A stretch of 64,000 nucleotides of DNA from Actinobacillus sp. (GCA_020026075.1 JAHHQZ010000004.1:8291-72290); one strand, 5' to 3'. Counted from the stretch's first letter, positions 53,768 to 63,468 are shown. The notes: generated by a model from the letters alone, not told the origin. Translations and numbers: made by a program.

Positions 53768-54190
53768 CTACAAATGACCGATACTTTCACCTGGTTGGGC
53801 ATAATGCACACGGCCATAAAATGGAAACACGGTGCTGTAACCAGGTACAGGCAACGGCTCTTTGCTATTGGTTAGGTGTGGAAAAACAAACATCACCAAA
53901 TTAGGGTTCGGCAGACGTGGGAATAAATTCGTTGCCTCATTTTCCGCATTTCTTGTGTAGGCTGGAATATCCGTAGAAATTTTATTAATCGCACGTTGGC
54001 TGAGCTGTTCTCGTGCCTGTAAGGTTGGCTGGCTTAGCTTAACCGCTGGGCGTGTAACCACGCCCCCTGTGCTATTTGCCCATATTTGAGCCATTGTTTG
54101 GTCGCCCTCTGGTAAGATTTTTTCTTGGCTTGTGGAGCAAGCAGCTAAAGTCAATGGCAGTAAAAGTAAAAATGTCTGTTTAATTTGCAT
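53768..54190 (-). CDS. ICE conjugation lipoprotein (TIGR03751 family)
   Basis: The 140-residue protein has a lipoprotein signal with lipobox LAAC (C18). The family motif region includes PEGDQTMAQIWANSTGG and VPGYSTVFPFYGRVHYAQPG. It probably plays the part of VirB7/TraV-type lipoproteins in the outer-membrane core. A single repeat arm at about 53955-53985 encodes KISTDIPAYTRN. Confidence 0.82.
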   Translation of the reverse strand: MQIKQTFLLLLPLTLAACSTSQEKILPEGDQTMAQIWANSTGGVVTRPAVKLSQPTLQAREQLSQRAINKISTDIPAYTRNAENEATNLFPRLPNPNLVMFVFPHLTNSKEPLPVPGYSTVFPFYGRVHYAQPGESIGHL

Positions 54191-54208
54191 TGTCGTGTCC
54201 TTATGTCC

Positions 54209-55618
54209 TTAGTCCATTGGTTGGCTTGTTACATTTTGCTCATAATTCACTTTACGAGCATTTTTGTCGTAATCGATTCGCAAGGTTTTGCTAATGTTCA
54301 CCACAATTTTCTTGCCGGGCGGCACATAAATTGCGTCAAACGTATTGCCATAGCGTTGACGATACCAATCGGCAGTGGCTTTAATACCGCCTGCTAAACC
54401 TTGCCCTAATGCAAATTTCCCCGCATCACCGCTCACCGCTTGACTAAAGCCATTCGCCCCTGATTCAGTAGTAAGCTGTGCTTGGCTAAAGCCTTGAGCG
54501 GTGGCTTCTGCCCCTGCCATTAAGAATTGGCTGGCCAAGAACTCTGGGGCGTTGGTTTTACGCACACCTGGAATACAAGGAATACCTGATGGTGTTGAGA
54601 GCCAACCTAACTGCTCACCGCCTGTTGAGCCGTCTTTTGATTCTGGTAGTGAAACAATGCGGCCATCACGGAAAATAAAAGTGATACTTTCAACATCGCC
54701 TTTCACACAGGATAACGTCCAATCACCACTGGCTTTGCCTGCCACAATCGCTCCTTCGATTTCTGGTAATTCCAATCCATTTGCCATAAGATTTTCTTGT
54801 CCAATGACTACCTTAAATGGGAATGGATCGGTCAACGCTCCCTCGAGAGGCACTCGCCCAATTAAGGCGGTCATCGCCACACTACCCGCAAGGGTTGCAT
54901 TGCGAGCGATGGTAAAATAAGGGGTCGGTGGAGTTTCTTCGTCGTATTGGTTCGGCTTGCCGTGTAAACGAGCAGAGGCTTGTCCTAATTCTGATTTGTC
55001 TAAGGCTTTAAACAAATTAAAGCCGCCTCCATTACTACTGTTGCCGTTGCCATCACCGCTAAAGAATGCATTTCCTTTGTCATCAAACATTGGAATATTT
55101 TCAGGATTGACCCAGTTTATACTGTCATTGGCTGCCCCATCATTTTGAATTGGCATTTCATTTTGAGTCGGCATTGCGTTTACAACACTCGTAGATGACT
55201 GAAGTTTTTCTTCCAACTTCTGTTCCAGTTCAGATAATCTAGCCTCGAGTGTGCTTTGTAATTCTTCTTGTTTAGCGGTTACCTCTTGACGAATTTTATA
55301 ATCCACATCGCCTGATTGTTCTTTCAAGGTTTGGTTTTCTTCGAGTAAACGCTGGTTGTCGTGTTTAACTTTTGCCACGTCCGCTTTGGTTTGCTTAATC
55401 GTGCCAAGTAAGGTGCGTAGCGTGTCATAGGCGGTGTCGCCATCTGCCAACCCAAGCTCTTTTTGTTCTTCTTTGGTCAAGTTGTAAATCACCAAAGAAT
55501 CCTCTTTTTTCCCTTGTACTTTGTCATCACGAAAGGCAATAACGCCAACCACGACAACCAAGATAACAACGGCTGGCACCATAAACTTCAACAGTGGATT
55601 TGATTTATTTGCTGCCAT
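54209..55618 (-). CDS. traB: TraB/VirB10-like mating-channel protein (TIGR03752)
   Basis: The 469 residues include one N-terminal membrane segment (FMVPAVVILVVVVGVIAF), a long coiled coil (about 75-140) and a C-terminal VirB10-like domain with GDWTLSCVKGDVESITFIF. It spans the envelope and links the inner-membrane ATPases to the outer-membrane core. It lies 3 bases after the TraK-like gene. Confidence 0.85.
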   Translation of the reverse strand: MAANKSNPLLKFMVPAVVILVVVVGVIAFRDDKVQGKKEDSLVIYNLTKEEQKELGLADGDTAYDTLRTLLGTIKQTKADVAKVKHDNQRLLEENQTLKEQSGDVDYKIRQEVTAKQEELQSTLEARLSELEQKLEEKLQSSTSVVNAMPTQNEMPIQNDGAANDSINWVNPENIPMFDDKGNAFFSGDGNGNSSNGGGFNLFKALDKSELGQASARLHGKPNQYDEETPPTPYFTIARNATLAGSVAMTALIGRVPLEGALTDPFPFKVVIGQENLMANGLELPEIEGAIVAGKASGDWTLSCVKGDVESITFIFRDGRIVSLPESKDGSTGGEQLGWLSTPSGIPCIPGVRKTNAPEFLASQFLMAGAEATAQGFSQAQLTTESGANGFSQAVSGDAGKFALGQGLAGGIKATADWYRQRYGNTFDAIYVPPGKKIVVNISKTLRIDYDKNARKVNYEQNVTSQPMD

Positions 55619-55621
55619 TAT

Positions 55622-56470
55622 TTACCCCTCAATCATTGCCATTGTGAGCTTGCCCTGCGTTACTAAATACAACACAGTGGTATCTTCTAATGTGCCGTGT
55701 TGTCCTAGCCAGTTATGCTGGAACGTGGCAGCATAAAAACGCCCTTGTAAATAACGTGGATCAAGCTGTACTTGATGATTAGCAAGGTTTTGTAGCTTAA
55801 CGGCCGTAACCACATACTCCCCCATACCCCAGCTTTCGAGCGGTGTAATACGCAGTTGCAAATTCGGAATTAACGCAGGCAAGGTCGTTGGTAATTTCAT
55901 CGCCACTCGATGGACACCATTTAATTTCTCAATGGTTCGCATTGGGGCATAAAGGGATTGTGCGGCATAGCGAGTTAAGGCGGCAGGAATTGGCAACGCT
56001 GTTTTTGGTGTTTCCACTAAGGCTGGAATTTTTGCAGAAATGTCGGCCTTCGCTGGCGTTTGCGGTAAATCCGCATTGGCTCGATTCGTTTCCGTTTCAT
56101 CATCACCATAAGTGATGACAAGCGGCTCGTATTCATAATCCTTACCTTGATCGGTGGCCACTACATTTAACAAAATGAGTTTGCCTGTTTTAATATCCCT
56201 TAAGGGTACACGTGTACTAGGAAAGGGTTCGCTGGCTTTAATATAAATATTGCCATCGTTATTTTGTACTCTAACTAAGCGATTAATCGCCGCAGGTATC
56301 CCCACTTGCACATCTTTACCAACAGAAACTATACGTTCTTGTCCCACGTTTAAACGTACGGTAATAGGGTGTTTATCCCAGTGAGCGAACACGTCCGCTA
56401 CGGCATTACCACTACACAAGGTCAACGCCAGTAGTGCAGTTTTAATGATTGTTACACGATGTTTTTTCAT
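55622..56470 (-). CDS. traK: TraK/VirB9-like secretin protein (TIGR03749)
   Basis: The 282-residue exported protein (signal peptide ending near AVAD, residue 26) contains the secretin-like stretch IRL-type repeats around VQVGIPAAINRLVRVQNNDG. It forms part of the outer-membrane core. AGGAG precedes the ATG at 56470. A paired repeat copy (about 56010-56050) is translated in the linker as ADISAKIPALVE. Confidence 0.82.
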   Translation of the reverse strand: MKKHRVTIIKTALLALTLCSGNAVADVFAHWDKHPITVRLNVGQERIVSVGKDVQVGIPAAINRLVRVQNNDGNIYIKASEPFPSTRVPLRDIKTGKLILLNVVATDQGKDYEYEPLVITYGDDETETNRANADLPQTPAKADISAKIPALVETPKTALPIPAALTRYAAQSLYAPMRTIEKLNGVHRVAMKLPTTLPALIPNLQLRITPLESWGMGEYVVTAVKLQNLANHQVQLDPRYLQGRFYAATFQHNWLGQHGTLEDTTVLYLVTQGKLTMAMIEG

Positions 56471-56471
56471 C

Positions 56472-57107
56472 TTATGGCTCCTGTGTGGCTTTAATTTCAA
56501 TACGTTTTGGCGTAGCGGTATAACAATTTAACGCTAACCCCCAAGGATTAAGTTCAGGATTTATATCATAACGCACCACGTTGAGTGGATAACGCACTAA
56601 TACCCGTTTTACAGGGTTATCGAGATAGTATTCATCAGTGGCTAAGTCTAAAATCACATTCCAGTTATCCTGTGAATTAGTTTGTACACGAGCATCACTA
56701 AACCCACGTCCAGGAATTTCATACACGCCACGACTACGGCTTTGTAATTCATCGGCGGATAAGCGTTTTTTATAATCCGCTTGCAAATAGGCGTAACATT
56801 TAGGTGTTAAAAAAGGCTTCAACTGATGAATGTTTTTGATATAGTCTTTCTCACCGTCCGCAGGCCAACGGTTGAGCTGTTGAAAGATATAAAAAGCAAA
56901 GCTATACACATTGGCAGGCGGCACTTCCCACCACGCTCTCGTGGAGCCTGAGCGTAAATCAGGTGGATTGTGAATGGTTAAATTTTTAGGGGCGTTGTAC
57001 CAGCCATAGCCGAGTACCGCACAAATGACAGTCATACACACAATCACTATACGAAGTGATTGAATGTGAAACCGCTCGTTATTTAAAGCGTTTCGATATT
57101 TGGACAT
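56472..57107 (-). CDS. TraE/VirB8-like channel protein (TIGR03746)
   Basis: The 211 residues have one N-terminal membrane segment (IVIVCMTVICAVLGYGWY) and a periplasmic domain with the family stretch RAWWEVPPANVYSFAFYIFQ. It acts as an inner-membrane assembly platform. It lies 1 base before the TraK-like gene start and its own start touches the stop of the TIGR03750 gene. Confidence 0.83.
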   Translation of the reverse strand: MSKYRNALNNERFHIQSLRIVIVCMTVICAVLGYGWYNAPKNLTIHNPPDLRSGSTRAWWEVPPANVYSFAFYIFQQLNRWPADGEKDYIKNIHQLKPFLTPKCYAYLQADYKKRLSADELQSRSRGVYEIPGRGFSDARVQTNSQDNWNVILDLATDEYYLDNPVKRVLVRYPLNVVRYDINPELNPWGLALNCYTATPKRIEIKATQEP

Positions 57108-57487
57108 TATTTTTTCCTTTTCATTTTCCTTTTAGGGGCAGAATAAATACGATGAATCCCCCAATATTGTTGTTCGGTAATAAAGGCTTTGGGGTTTAAG
57201 CGATACGCCATATATCGCTCAAACCACGCCTCAGGTTTGCCTCGTTTTAAGCGAGAGATACCGATACCACCGACTTTCAAACCGATCAAACCACAAATAA
57301 CCATACAAGATGGAATAATCGCCCAAGTGATACTAAACACCACCATTGCGACTAGACCAATGACAAATCCTATACTTGCCGAAAGACTGATAACAGAAAG
57401 TAACTCAGAAAAGGTCATTCCACTAGCCACAGGCGGCTCTCGATTTAAACGGTCTGGTAAAAATGCAATGGTTTTGTTTTCTTGCAT
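57107..57487 (-). CDS. TraL-like small membrane protein (TIGR03750)
   Basis: The 126 residues have two membrane segments (about 32-60 and 60-78) and the family region RGKPEAWFERYMAYRL, then a basic tail. Such VirB3/TraL-like proteins help pilus and channel assembly. The gene order (pilin-like, this one, VirB8-like) matches related ICEs. Confidence 0.83.
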   Translation of the reverse strand: MQENKTIAFLPDRLNREPPVASGMTFSELLSVISLSASIGFVIGLVAMVVFSITWAIIPSCMVICGLIGLKVGGIGISRLKRGKPEAWFERYMAYRLNPKAFITEQQYWGIHRIYSAPKRKMKRKK

Positions 57488-57523
57488 AGAATACTCAGGC
57501 TGAAATAAACGAAAGAAAAATGA

Positions 57524-57877
57524 TTACGCAAAAATCTTACTGGCTTCATTACTGAGCCAAATAATAACAACAATAAGTAACACACCAATAAGTGCCGTTG
57601 ACCCTAAATTACCCAATTTCTTTTTACCCGTTTGCACTTCGCTATAATCTTCAAGTAATGCATTACCGACTTTAAACAATGCAAAGGCAGCAAGTCCCCA
57701 ACCTGCATATTGAATACCATCAGCAATGTAGCCTTTGAATTGTCCCCAAAAACCTTGACCAGCCCCTGCTGATGGCTCTTCAAGTTTTGGTAACCCAGCA
57801 AAAGCAGGCATTGAAGAAAGAATGAAACCTGTTACCGCAATACATACATTACGAAAAATTGTTGAAATTTTTTTCAT
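57524..57877 (-). CDS. Pilin-like conjugation protein (TIGR03745)
   Basis: The 117 residues have a signal peptide (to about AFAG, residue 28) and two more hydrophobic segments (about 55-72 and 90-108) around a short polar loop, the usual build of VirB2/TraA-type pilins. GLPKLEEPSAGAGQG at the mature start is typical of the family. Confidence 0.82.
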   Translation of the reverse strand: MKKISTIFRNVCIAVTGFILSSMPAFAGLPKLEEPSAGAGQGFWGQFKGYIADGIQYAGWGLAAFALFKVGNALLEDYSEVQTGKKKLGNLGSTALIGVLLIVVIIWLSNEASKIFA

Positions 57878-57888
57878 TGAAAAATCCT

Positions 57889-58134
57889 CTAGAAAATTGA
57901 AACAAAAAGTATCAGAATGCTAAGTAGCACCATTACACGAATGACAATAAGCATCACTTTATCGACACTTGAATTTCCATCAGCTAAGTCTTGATAAAGC
58001 GAAATCAAAATATAACCAGTAATTATCAGCATCACGCCAATTAGCAGACTTGGTAAAAAAAATGAAAGCCAACTAGCAGACACTCCACTACCTGCCTCAA
58101 ACCCCGCAATTATTGCACTCTTACCCGACATCAT
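57889..58134 (-). CDS. Small membrane conjugation protein (TIGR03758, DUF3262)
   Basis: The 81 residues begin MMSGKSAIIAGFEAGSGVSA, followed by two membrane segments. The family always lies next to the pilin-like gene in these ICEs. Its role is unknown, probably structural. Confidence 0.82.
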   Translation of the reverse strand: MMSGKSAIIAGFEAGSGVSASWLSFFLPSLLIGVMLIITGYILISLYQDLADGNSSVDKVMLIVIRVMVLLSILILFVSIF

Positions 58135-58140
58135 TAGCCC

Positions 58141-58461
58141 CTATTGAATACGGGTCAAATCAACGGATAAGGTTTTTAATTGCTTAGGATTACGGGGCTG
58201 AATGCGGTTAGGATTTAAATAATCCCCAATCGCTTGCTTCATCGTGGCAACGTCATTAAGAGCCTGCGTGTAGAGAAAAACAGCTCGTTTTTGCACCTGT
58301 CGGTTTTCAAGGCTGGCTTCCGTTTTGGCACGCAACAACGCCGCTTTCACCGCATCCAGTTGACGCATTGCCTGTGTCAACTGCTCTGTTTCGGTAGCAA
58401 AGCTTATTTGCACTGCTCCCCACACACATACAATCAATAACGTTTTTTTGATGATGGACAT
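58141..58461 (-). CDS. RAQPRD-family conjugation protein
   Basis: The 106-residue exported protein (signal to about SFAT, residue 23) is helical and ends in the region that names the family; the motif is changed to IQPRNP here. It is first gene of the minus-strand block down to the gene at 48414, with a terminator upstream. Confidence 0.8.
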   Translation of the reverse strand: MSIIKKTLLIVCVWGAVQISFATETEQLTQAMRQLDAVKAALLRAKTEASLENRQVQKRAVFLYTQALNDVATMKQAIGDYLNPNRIQPRNPKQLKTLSVDLTRIQ

Positions 58462-58593
58462 AATGTTCTCCTGTGATGTTTTTTGTCGCAGGAATTATGC
58501 GAAACCTGATTAGTTTTTGTAATAAAAAATTGAATATTAAATTTGTTTAATTTTTTAGGTGGGATTTTTGAAAGAAATGAACATAAGAATAAC

Positions 58594-58620
58594 TAAAAAA
58601 AGCCCCTTGGGGGAAGGGGC
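58594..58620 (-). terminator. Terminator between two conjugation operons
   Basis: On the minus strand GCCCCTT/AAGGGGC is followed by seven T residues. It separates the TIGR03747 gene from the RAQPRD gene. Confidence 0.85.
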
Positions 58621-58646
58621 AAAACGGAGTCATTAGATCATTGTTA

Positions 58647-59339
58647 TTATAGATATTTTTTGAAATTACTTGCGGTGAAGGCTATAGTTAAACCAAATAA
58701 AACCGCCGCTGGGATTAAAATGATGTTTGGGTGAACGCTAAACGGCACACTAAGATAAACTACCCACGCCATAAGCATTGATGGCATTACCCATCTCTTG
58801 GCGTGATGGTATTTGAAAGCAGATTCTCGCCCCACACCAAATCGCCGTAAATCTCGCTGAACCAATCCCTCAACCAATCCAATTAGCCCTGCCAATAAGA
58901 AAAAAGGCGATGTAAACAAAATAATCAATACACGAATAATAAACGTCATCGTAACATAAAGTGCAGATTGAACGTAAGCATTTAAGTAGTACGCCATTGA
59001 GCGTACAATGTTATTTGTGCCTGGATGATGCAACCATTGCTCAATCCCTGTAAATTGAAATAACCAATAATAGGTTTGGCTTAACAGCCATTTCCCCAAT
59101 ACCGCAGGTTCCGCATATAAAATGCTACGCTGAAATTCTTGCGAAAAATAGTGAAACTCCTCTGTCATTACATTTTTACTGTGTTGATAGCCTTGTTCAG
59201 GCCAAATAAATGCTATACAAAGCCACTCAACCACAATACTTAACACTAAGGATACCAACAAGGTTTTAATCACATCACAAGGAATATGTAACATTCCTTT
59301 GGGCTTTTGCTGTGTGCGTTCTACGCTTTCTTCTGCCAT
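58647..59339 (-). CDS. ICE inner-membrane protein (TIGR03747, DUF4400)
   Basis: The 230 residues have four to five membrane segments and the family stretch GLVEGLVQRDLRRFGVGRES. It always follows the coupling-protein gene in this ICE group and may help it; exact role unknown. The start is 12 bases after the traD stop. Confidence 0.82.
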   Translation of the reverse strand: MAEESVERTQQKPKGMLHIPCDVIKTLLVSLVLSIVVEWLCIAFIWPEQGYQHSKNVMTEEFHYFSQEFQRSILYAEPAVLGKWLLSQTYYWLFQFTGIEQWLHHPGTNNIVRSMAYYLNAYVQSALYVTMTFIIRVLIILFTSPFFLLAGLIGLVEGLVQRDLRRFGVGRESAFKYHHAKRWVMPSMLMAWVVYLSVPFSVHPNIILIPAAVLFGLTIAFTASNFKKYL

Positions 59340-59351
59340 TACATCACCTTA

Positions 59352-61481
59352 TTAATCCAATGTCGTTTTGTTCAATTCTTCAAACGCCGCTACGGCTTCG
59401 GTATTAGGTTGAAAGTTATTTACGCCCTCCCACCACGCATCCGTGGAGCTATAATTTTCTCGCATATATTTAGCGAGTTGCTGCAAGTTTTCGGGCATAT
59501 TGTCGTCTTTATCTTCCACAGGCAGCGGCATACGAATTTTCCAAAGTTGCGAGCCTTCAATTAATGCAAAGGCTTGTCCTTTCGGTAAATTGGTAATATC
59601 GGCCGTAGATAACATTGGGCGTTGACTGGCACTTACCCTATCCCCTGTATTTGACCCAAAATGCTCACTTGTCCCTGTTTCGCTGGAATCAGACGTACTC
59701 GATAACGCCATCACATCAAGCACTCGTACTTCGTGCAAATTTTTTGTCAAAATTTCGGCGGTCGCTTGTTCCTTTACTCGTAACATCACCATCGAATTGA
59801 AGTTACCTACAATTTGTCCTGCTTTGGCCGCATCACCAATGCGAGCTTTAATATCTGAAATGGTCTGCGTGTAAGCGGTAACCTGCACGCCAGCACCACC
59901 GCCTTTGTTAATCAGTGGAATAAATTCATCGCCAATCAACTCATTAAATTCATCACAATGCACGTTGATTGGAATGGTTGAGTGTTTTTGGTTGAAGTTT
60001 TGCGGTAACCCCTCGCTAATACCGAATTTGTAAATATGCCCTGCCATTGACACCAAATCCGCAAACATTGAATTACCCACCGCACTGGCCACCGTTAAAT
60101 CCGACAATGCATCTAAACCAATGTAAACAATGCCACGTTTACGAATGATTTCTTCCCAATCAAAAATCGGTCGTTCGTCTAAAATGTCGTTGTAGTCAGG
60201 GGATAACAATTCCGCCACTTTGCCTGAGGTTAATTTTTCTAACAACGGTAAAAGGCTAGCAACAATCTTATCGAAGTAAGTTTTATCGTAACGCACCGCC
60301 GATGCTAGGCCATCTAAAACGGGGTCGTAAATTTTTTCTGCTCGAATATACTGATCGACCGCCACGACCATTTCATTTCGTCCTTTCATCGCAAACGATA
60401 AATTCTTTTGATCAATTTGCGTAGCCAGCTGAGCAATGGCTTGCCAAACTTGTGGATTTGTCTTGTCAAAATAGAACTTGGCATAATCCAAAAATAACGT
60501 ATCAATAGAACGAACATAACGAGCAATTTGCTCATAGTTCGGACGACGACCTAACTCCACCAATGCTCGAGAAATAATATTCACAAATCGCCACGCAAAC
60601 TCTTTAAAAGCGGCACTGTTGCCTGCACCGCTCAACTGCCCTGAAATACGGCTTGCCACCTCGGTAATTTTATTGAAACGTCCAACTGCGTTGTAGCGAG
60701 CGGATATATCAGGCCAACCTAAGTGGAACACATAAAATTCTTTATCACGTCCTGCTCGTTTGGCTTCGGTGTACATTCGTTTAAGAATGTCGGCATCCCC
60801 TTTGGGGTCAAAGAAAATCACTACTTCTCGTTCGTTAAACGTCCGTCCACGATGAATATCTTGAGTGATAAAAAGCTCCGCTAAGCGTGTTTTCCCCACC
60901 CTTGTGGTGCCTAAAACCAACATATGCCCCACACGACTACTTAACGGCACCGTAACATTCACTTCATTGGGTTCAATGCCGTGAATGGCAGGAATACCCT
61001 CAACAGGCGGCAATGGTCGAAATGGATTTAGCCAAGAATCTTTGCTTGTGAACTTAGCGAGAACGCTATCTTGGTGCGTTTTTTCAAACTCTCGCACCCA
61101 AGTAAACAGCTTTGATGGCTGGGTGTATTTTTCTCCCGCAGAGGTAAAACAATCATAGAGTCGCTGGGTATGCTTAGGTAACCAACGAAAACCTTTACCG
61201 AGAAACAAAAATTTTCTCCCCACAGGAATTTGTTTACTCGACATTTTATAAACGGGCAGGCGTTTTAAATTGCGGTGATATTTGATAATTTCCCAGCCTT
61301 GCCAAAAACGCCGTGCCGCAATCAGCCAACATAGCACCGCTAGCCCCAGCCCAATGCTTGGGGTCAATGCCAAAACCCAAGGGGACATTACACAAACAAT
61401 GCCCACTAAAAAACAGACAATCGCCGTGTAAAGCTCCACAGGCGGTCGCAACAAGGCTTCAACTAAATACCGATCGCTCAT
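59352..61481 (-). CDS. traD: Type IV coupling protein TraD
   Basis: This hexameric ATPase brings the relaxase-DNA complex to the channel. The 709 residues have two N-terminal membrane segments (about 20-55), Walker A GTTRVGKT near residue 193 and Walker B with HCDEFNEL near residue 510. It overlaps the preceding gene by 4 bases. A single repeat arm (about 59735-59760) encodes AEILTKNL. Confidence 0.9.
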   Translation of the reverse strand: MSDRYLVEALLRPPVELYTAIVCFLVGIVCVMSPWVLALTPSIGLGLAVLCWLIAARRFWQGWEIIKYHRNLKRLPVYKMSSKQIPVGRKFLFLGKGFRWLPKHTQRLYDCFTSAGEKYTQPSKLFTWVREFEKTHQDSVLAKFTSKDSWLNPFRPLPPVEGIPAIHGIEPNEVNVTVPLSSRVGHMLVLGTTRVGKTRLAELFITQDIHRGRTFNEREVVIFFDPKGDADILKRMYTEAKRAGRDKEFYVFHLGWPDISARYNAVGRFNKITEVASRISGQLSGAGNSAAFKEFAWRFVNIISRALVELGRRPNYEQIARYVRSIDTLFLDYAKFYFDKTNPQVWQAIAQLATQIDQKNLSFAMKGRNEMVVAVDQYIRAEKIYDPVLDGLASAVRYDKTYFDKIVASLLPLLEKLTSGKVAELLSPDYNDILDERPIFDWEEIIRKRGIVYIGLDALSDLTVASAVGNSMFADLVSMAGHIYKFGISEGLPQNFNQKHSTIPINVHCDEFNELIGDEFIPLINKGGGAGVQVTAYTQTISDIKARIGDAAKAGQIVGNFNSMVMLRVKEQATAEILTKNLHEVRVLDVMALSSTSDSSETGTSEHFGSNTGDRVSASQRPMLSTADITNLPKGQAFALIEGSQLWKIRMPLPVEDKDDNMPENLQQLAKYMRENYSSTDAWWEGVNNFQPNTEAVAAFEELNKTTLD

Positions 61482-62065
61482 TTGGGTTTCACCGCTTCAC
61501 GTAGTTCATCTAAATCACTGCCCACAAAACCTGGCACAATCAATACTGGGTAATGGTTCAACTGTAAGCGTTGTTGTAACTGATGACCTTTATCTTGATA
61601 AGGCATTATAGAAAGTGCGGGTAATACTGCACGAGCCGCCGACAAGGCTTTTTCATTAGGGATATTCACCATCAGCCCAAAAGCATTTAACGCCAATAAA
61701 CGCTCACGATTGGCTTTTAACCAATGTAAAGATGGCTTATCTCCGCCAATAATGAAAAACGGCTCCACAGGCGGAAAATCACTCTTTCTCACCGTTACAC
61801 GCCCCAGCGTCCAATTCGGCGACATTAAGGGGAAATAATCCGCAAGCGTTGGTTTAAACGCATTTTTATCATACGGCGGCTTGGCATCATCCGTGCGGCT
61901 CGGTGCGATAGCGTCATATAAAGACACAATGCTTTCACCGCCATAATCTGCCAACACCTCTAATGGCTGACGAGGCAACGTTTCCGAGAAATCCGCCATC
62001 GCCGTATTGACGAAGGCTGGAATAATGGCACAAAAAATGGCAATGTTTTTTAGTTTTTTAAACAC
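61478..62065 (-). CDS. ICE protein of the TIGR03765 (PFL_4695) family
   Basis: The 195-residue exported protein has a signal peptide (to about AMAD, residue 24) and conserved LEVLADYGGESIVSLYDAI and VRKSDFPPVEPFFIIGGDK. Its role in conjugation is unknown. A single repeat arm within the signal region (about 62010-62030) encodes IIPAFVNT. Confidence 0.8.
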   Translation of the reverse strand: MFKKLKNIAIFCAIIPAFVNTAMADFSETLPRQPLEVLADYGGESIVSLYDAIAPSRTDDAKPPYDKNAFKPTLADYFPLMSPNWTLGRVTVRKSDFPPVEPFFIIGGDKPSLHWLKANRERLLALNAFGLMVNIPNEKALSAARAVLPALSIMPYQDKGHQLQQRLQLNHYPVLIVPGFVGSDLDELREAVKPK

Positions 62066-62075
62066 ATCACGCCCC

Positions 62076-62816
62076 CTAATCGTTCAATGGCAAATAATTA
62101 TTATGGCTAACGGAAAATGCCGCAGGCATTCTGCCTTTGGCGTGAGTGAACCAAGCCCCCTTGTCATAATTCAAGGTAATTGCTCCTGAATTAACCTCCG
62201 CTACGCTAATATTTTCAGCTTTCGCCCACGCCCGGATGCTTTCATTGGTTGCTTTGCCCACAAAATAAATATCAATCGGCGAATTAGGGTAGGCTTTCTG
62301 TAAGCGTTTAAAATTTTCGCTACAACTTGGGCAATTTGTTAATCGAACAAAATAATGAATCCGCCCAACTGGCTCATCAGGGGCTGAATTGATTTTTGAC
62401 ATATCAAACATCGGTTCTCTTGGATAAAGCTCCTTAAAGGCTTTATCGTAAGCTCGCTGAAATGCCAATTCTCGCTCCACACGGTCGTGTTCTTTTTTTG
62501 CCAAAAGCCTTGCATATTTCATACGTTTTACAGGGTCGTCCGTTGATACACCTAGCGTTGTCAATGGATCTAAATTCGGCGACCAATACTGACGCACGTC
62601 TTGAGTAATTTTTTGAAATTCCGCCCAATCTTCTTGACTTAATCCCCACTGGCTATACGCAGGTTGGCTTTCATTCATCATCGTTTTTTGAAACGTGGAT
62701 TGAGCGGATGCGGTGGCAATGGTTTTTACTTGTGTCGCATTCACTGCATTAACATCAATGGCGTGGGCAAATAACACATACATTCCCATTACGCTCACGA
62801 ATAAGGTTTTACGCAT
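62076..62816 (-). CDS. ICE protein of the TIGR03759 (PFL_4693) family, thioredoxin-like
   Basis: The 246-residue exported protein contains a C-P-S-C motif (LTNCPSCSENFKRL) near residue 162 in a thioredoxin-like setting, so it may form or shuffle disulfides in the cysteine-rich channel proteins. WGLSQEDWAEFQKI near the start is conserved in the family. One base of overlap with the previous gene. Confidence 0.8.
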   Translation of the reverse strand: MRKTLFVSVMGMYVLFAHAIDVNAVNATQVKTIATASAQSTFQKTMMNESQPAYSQWGLSQEDWAEFQKITQDVRQYWSPNLDPLTTLGVSTDDPVKRMKYARLLAKKEHDRVERELAFQRAYDKAFKELYPREPMFDMSKINSAPDEPVGRIHYFVRLTNCPSCSENFKRLQKAYPNSPIDIYFVGKATNESIRAWAKAENISVAEVNSGAITLNYDKGAWFTHAKGRMPAAFSVSHNNYLPLND

Positions 62817-63391
62817 TATTTAGCTCCTGATGTTGAGGTTTGAATGTTTAGCGAACGATGTGTTGATGTAGCGGCTTGCGTGGTCATCATTGAACCATTG
62901 CGTGGGACAAAACATACTTCACGGCGAGCCTCATTCGCCACTAAACGATAAGGACTACCTGCCATCATTTGTAGAGCATCATTTAAGGTCATTGTGGTGA
63001 ATTGATAATGCACTTTAGGCAATGGAAGCAAGAACAAACGCTGTACATTACTTGCAGAAAAACCTGAACAAAGACTATATCCAGTGCCTTTGAGAATCTG
63101 TACTAATCCCTGCTGTACGGTAAAATTTCTACTACGAGGCAATCTCAAATCTACAAACTGTTGCAGTAAATATTTTTGTCTGTCGCTAGGGGTGGCACTT
63201 ACTAACGTGTACCGCCCATTTTGAATCACCTTAAGCGGCGTATTTTTCATTGTGTAAATATCAGGATTGACCTTTTCGTAATCCACAAAACCTAAATGAA
63301 TAGTAGGTTGTGGTTTAGGGACTGGGATTTGCTGTTTTTGTGTACAGGCAACTAAGGCTAGGGGAAGAGAAAATAAAAGCACTTTTTTCAT
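62816..63391 (-). CDS. pilL: PilL-like lipoprotein (TIGR03748)
   Basis: The 191-residue protein has a lipoprotein signal with LVAC (C16). The conserved PilL N-terminal region follows (RLPRSRNFTVQQGLVQILKG, then MTLNDALQMMAGSPYRLV). It is linked with pili or outer-membrane secretin function in ICEs. A shared sequence element lies about 80 bases upstream. Confidence 0.8.
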   Translation of the reverse strand: MKKVLLFSLPLALVACTQKQQIPVPKPQPTIHLGFVDYEKVNPDIYTMKNTPLKVIQNGRYTLVSATPSDRQKYLLQQFVDLRLPRSRNFTVQQGLVQILKGTGYSLCSGFSASNVQRLFLLPLPKVHYQFTTMTLNDALQMMAGSPYRLVANEARREVCFVPRNGSMMTTQAATSTHRSLNIQTSTSGAK

Positions 63392-63468
63392 AGAACATTC
63401 CTTATGGGTTAAAACCCAATAAGTGTTGCAAAAAAAATGCTTTTAAACATTCAAAAATTAAACAAAAA

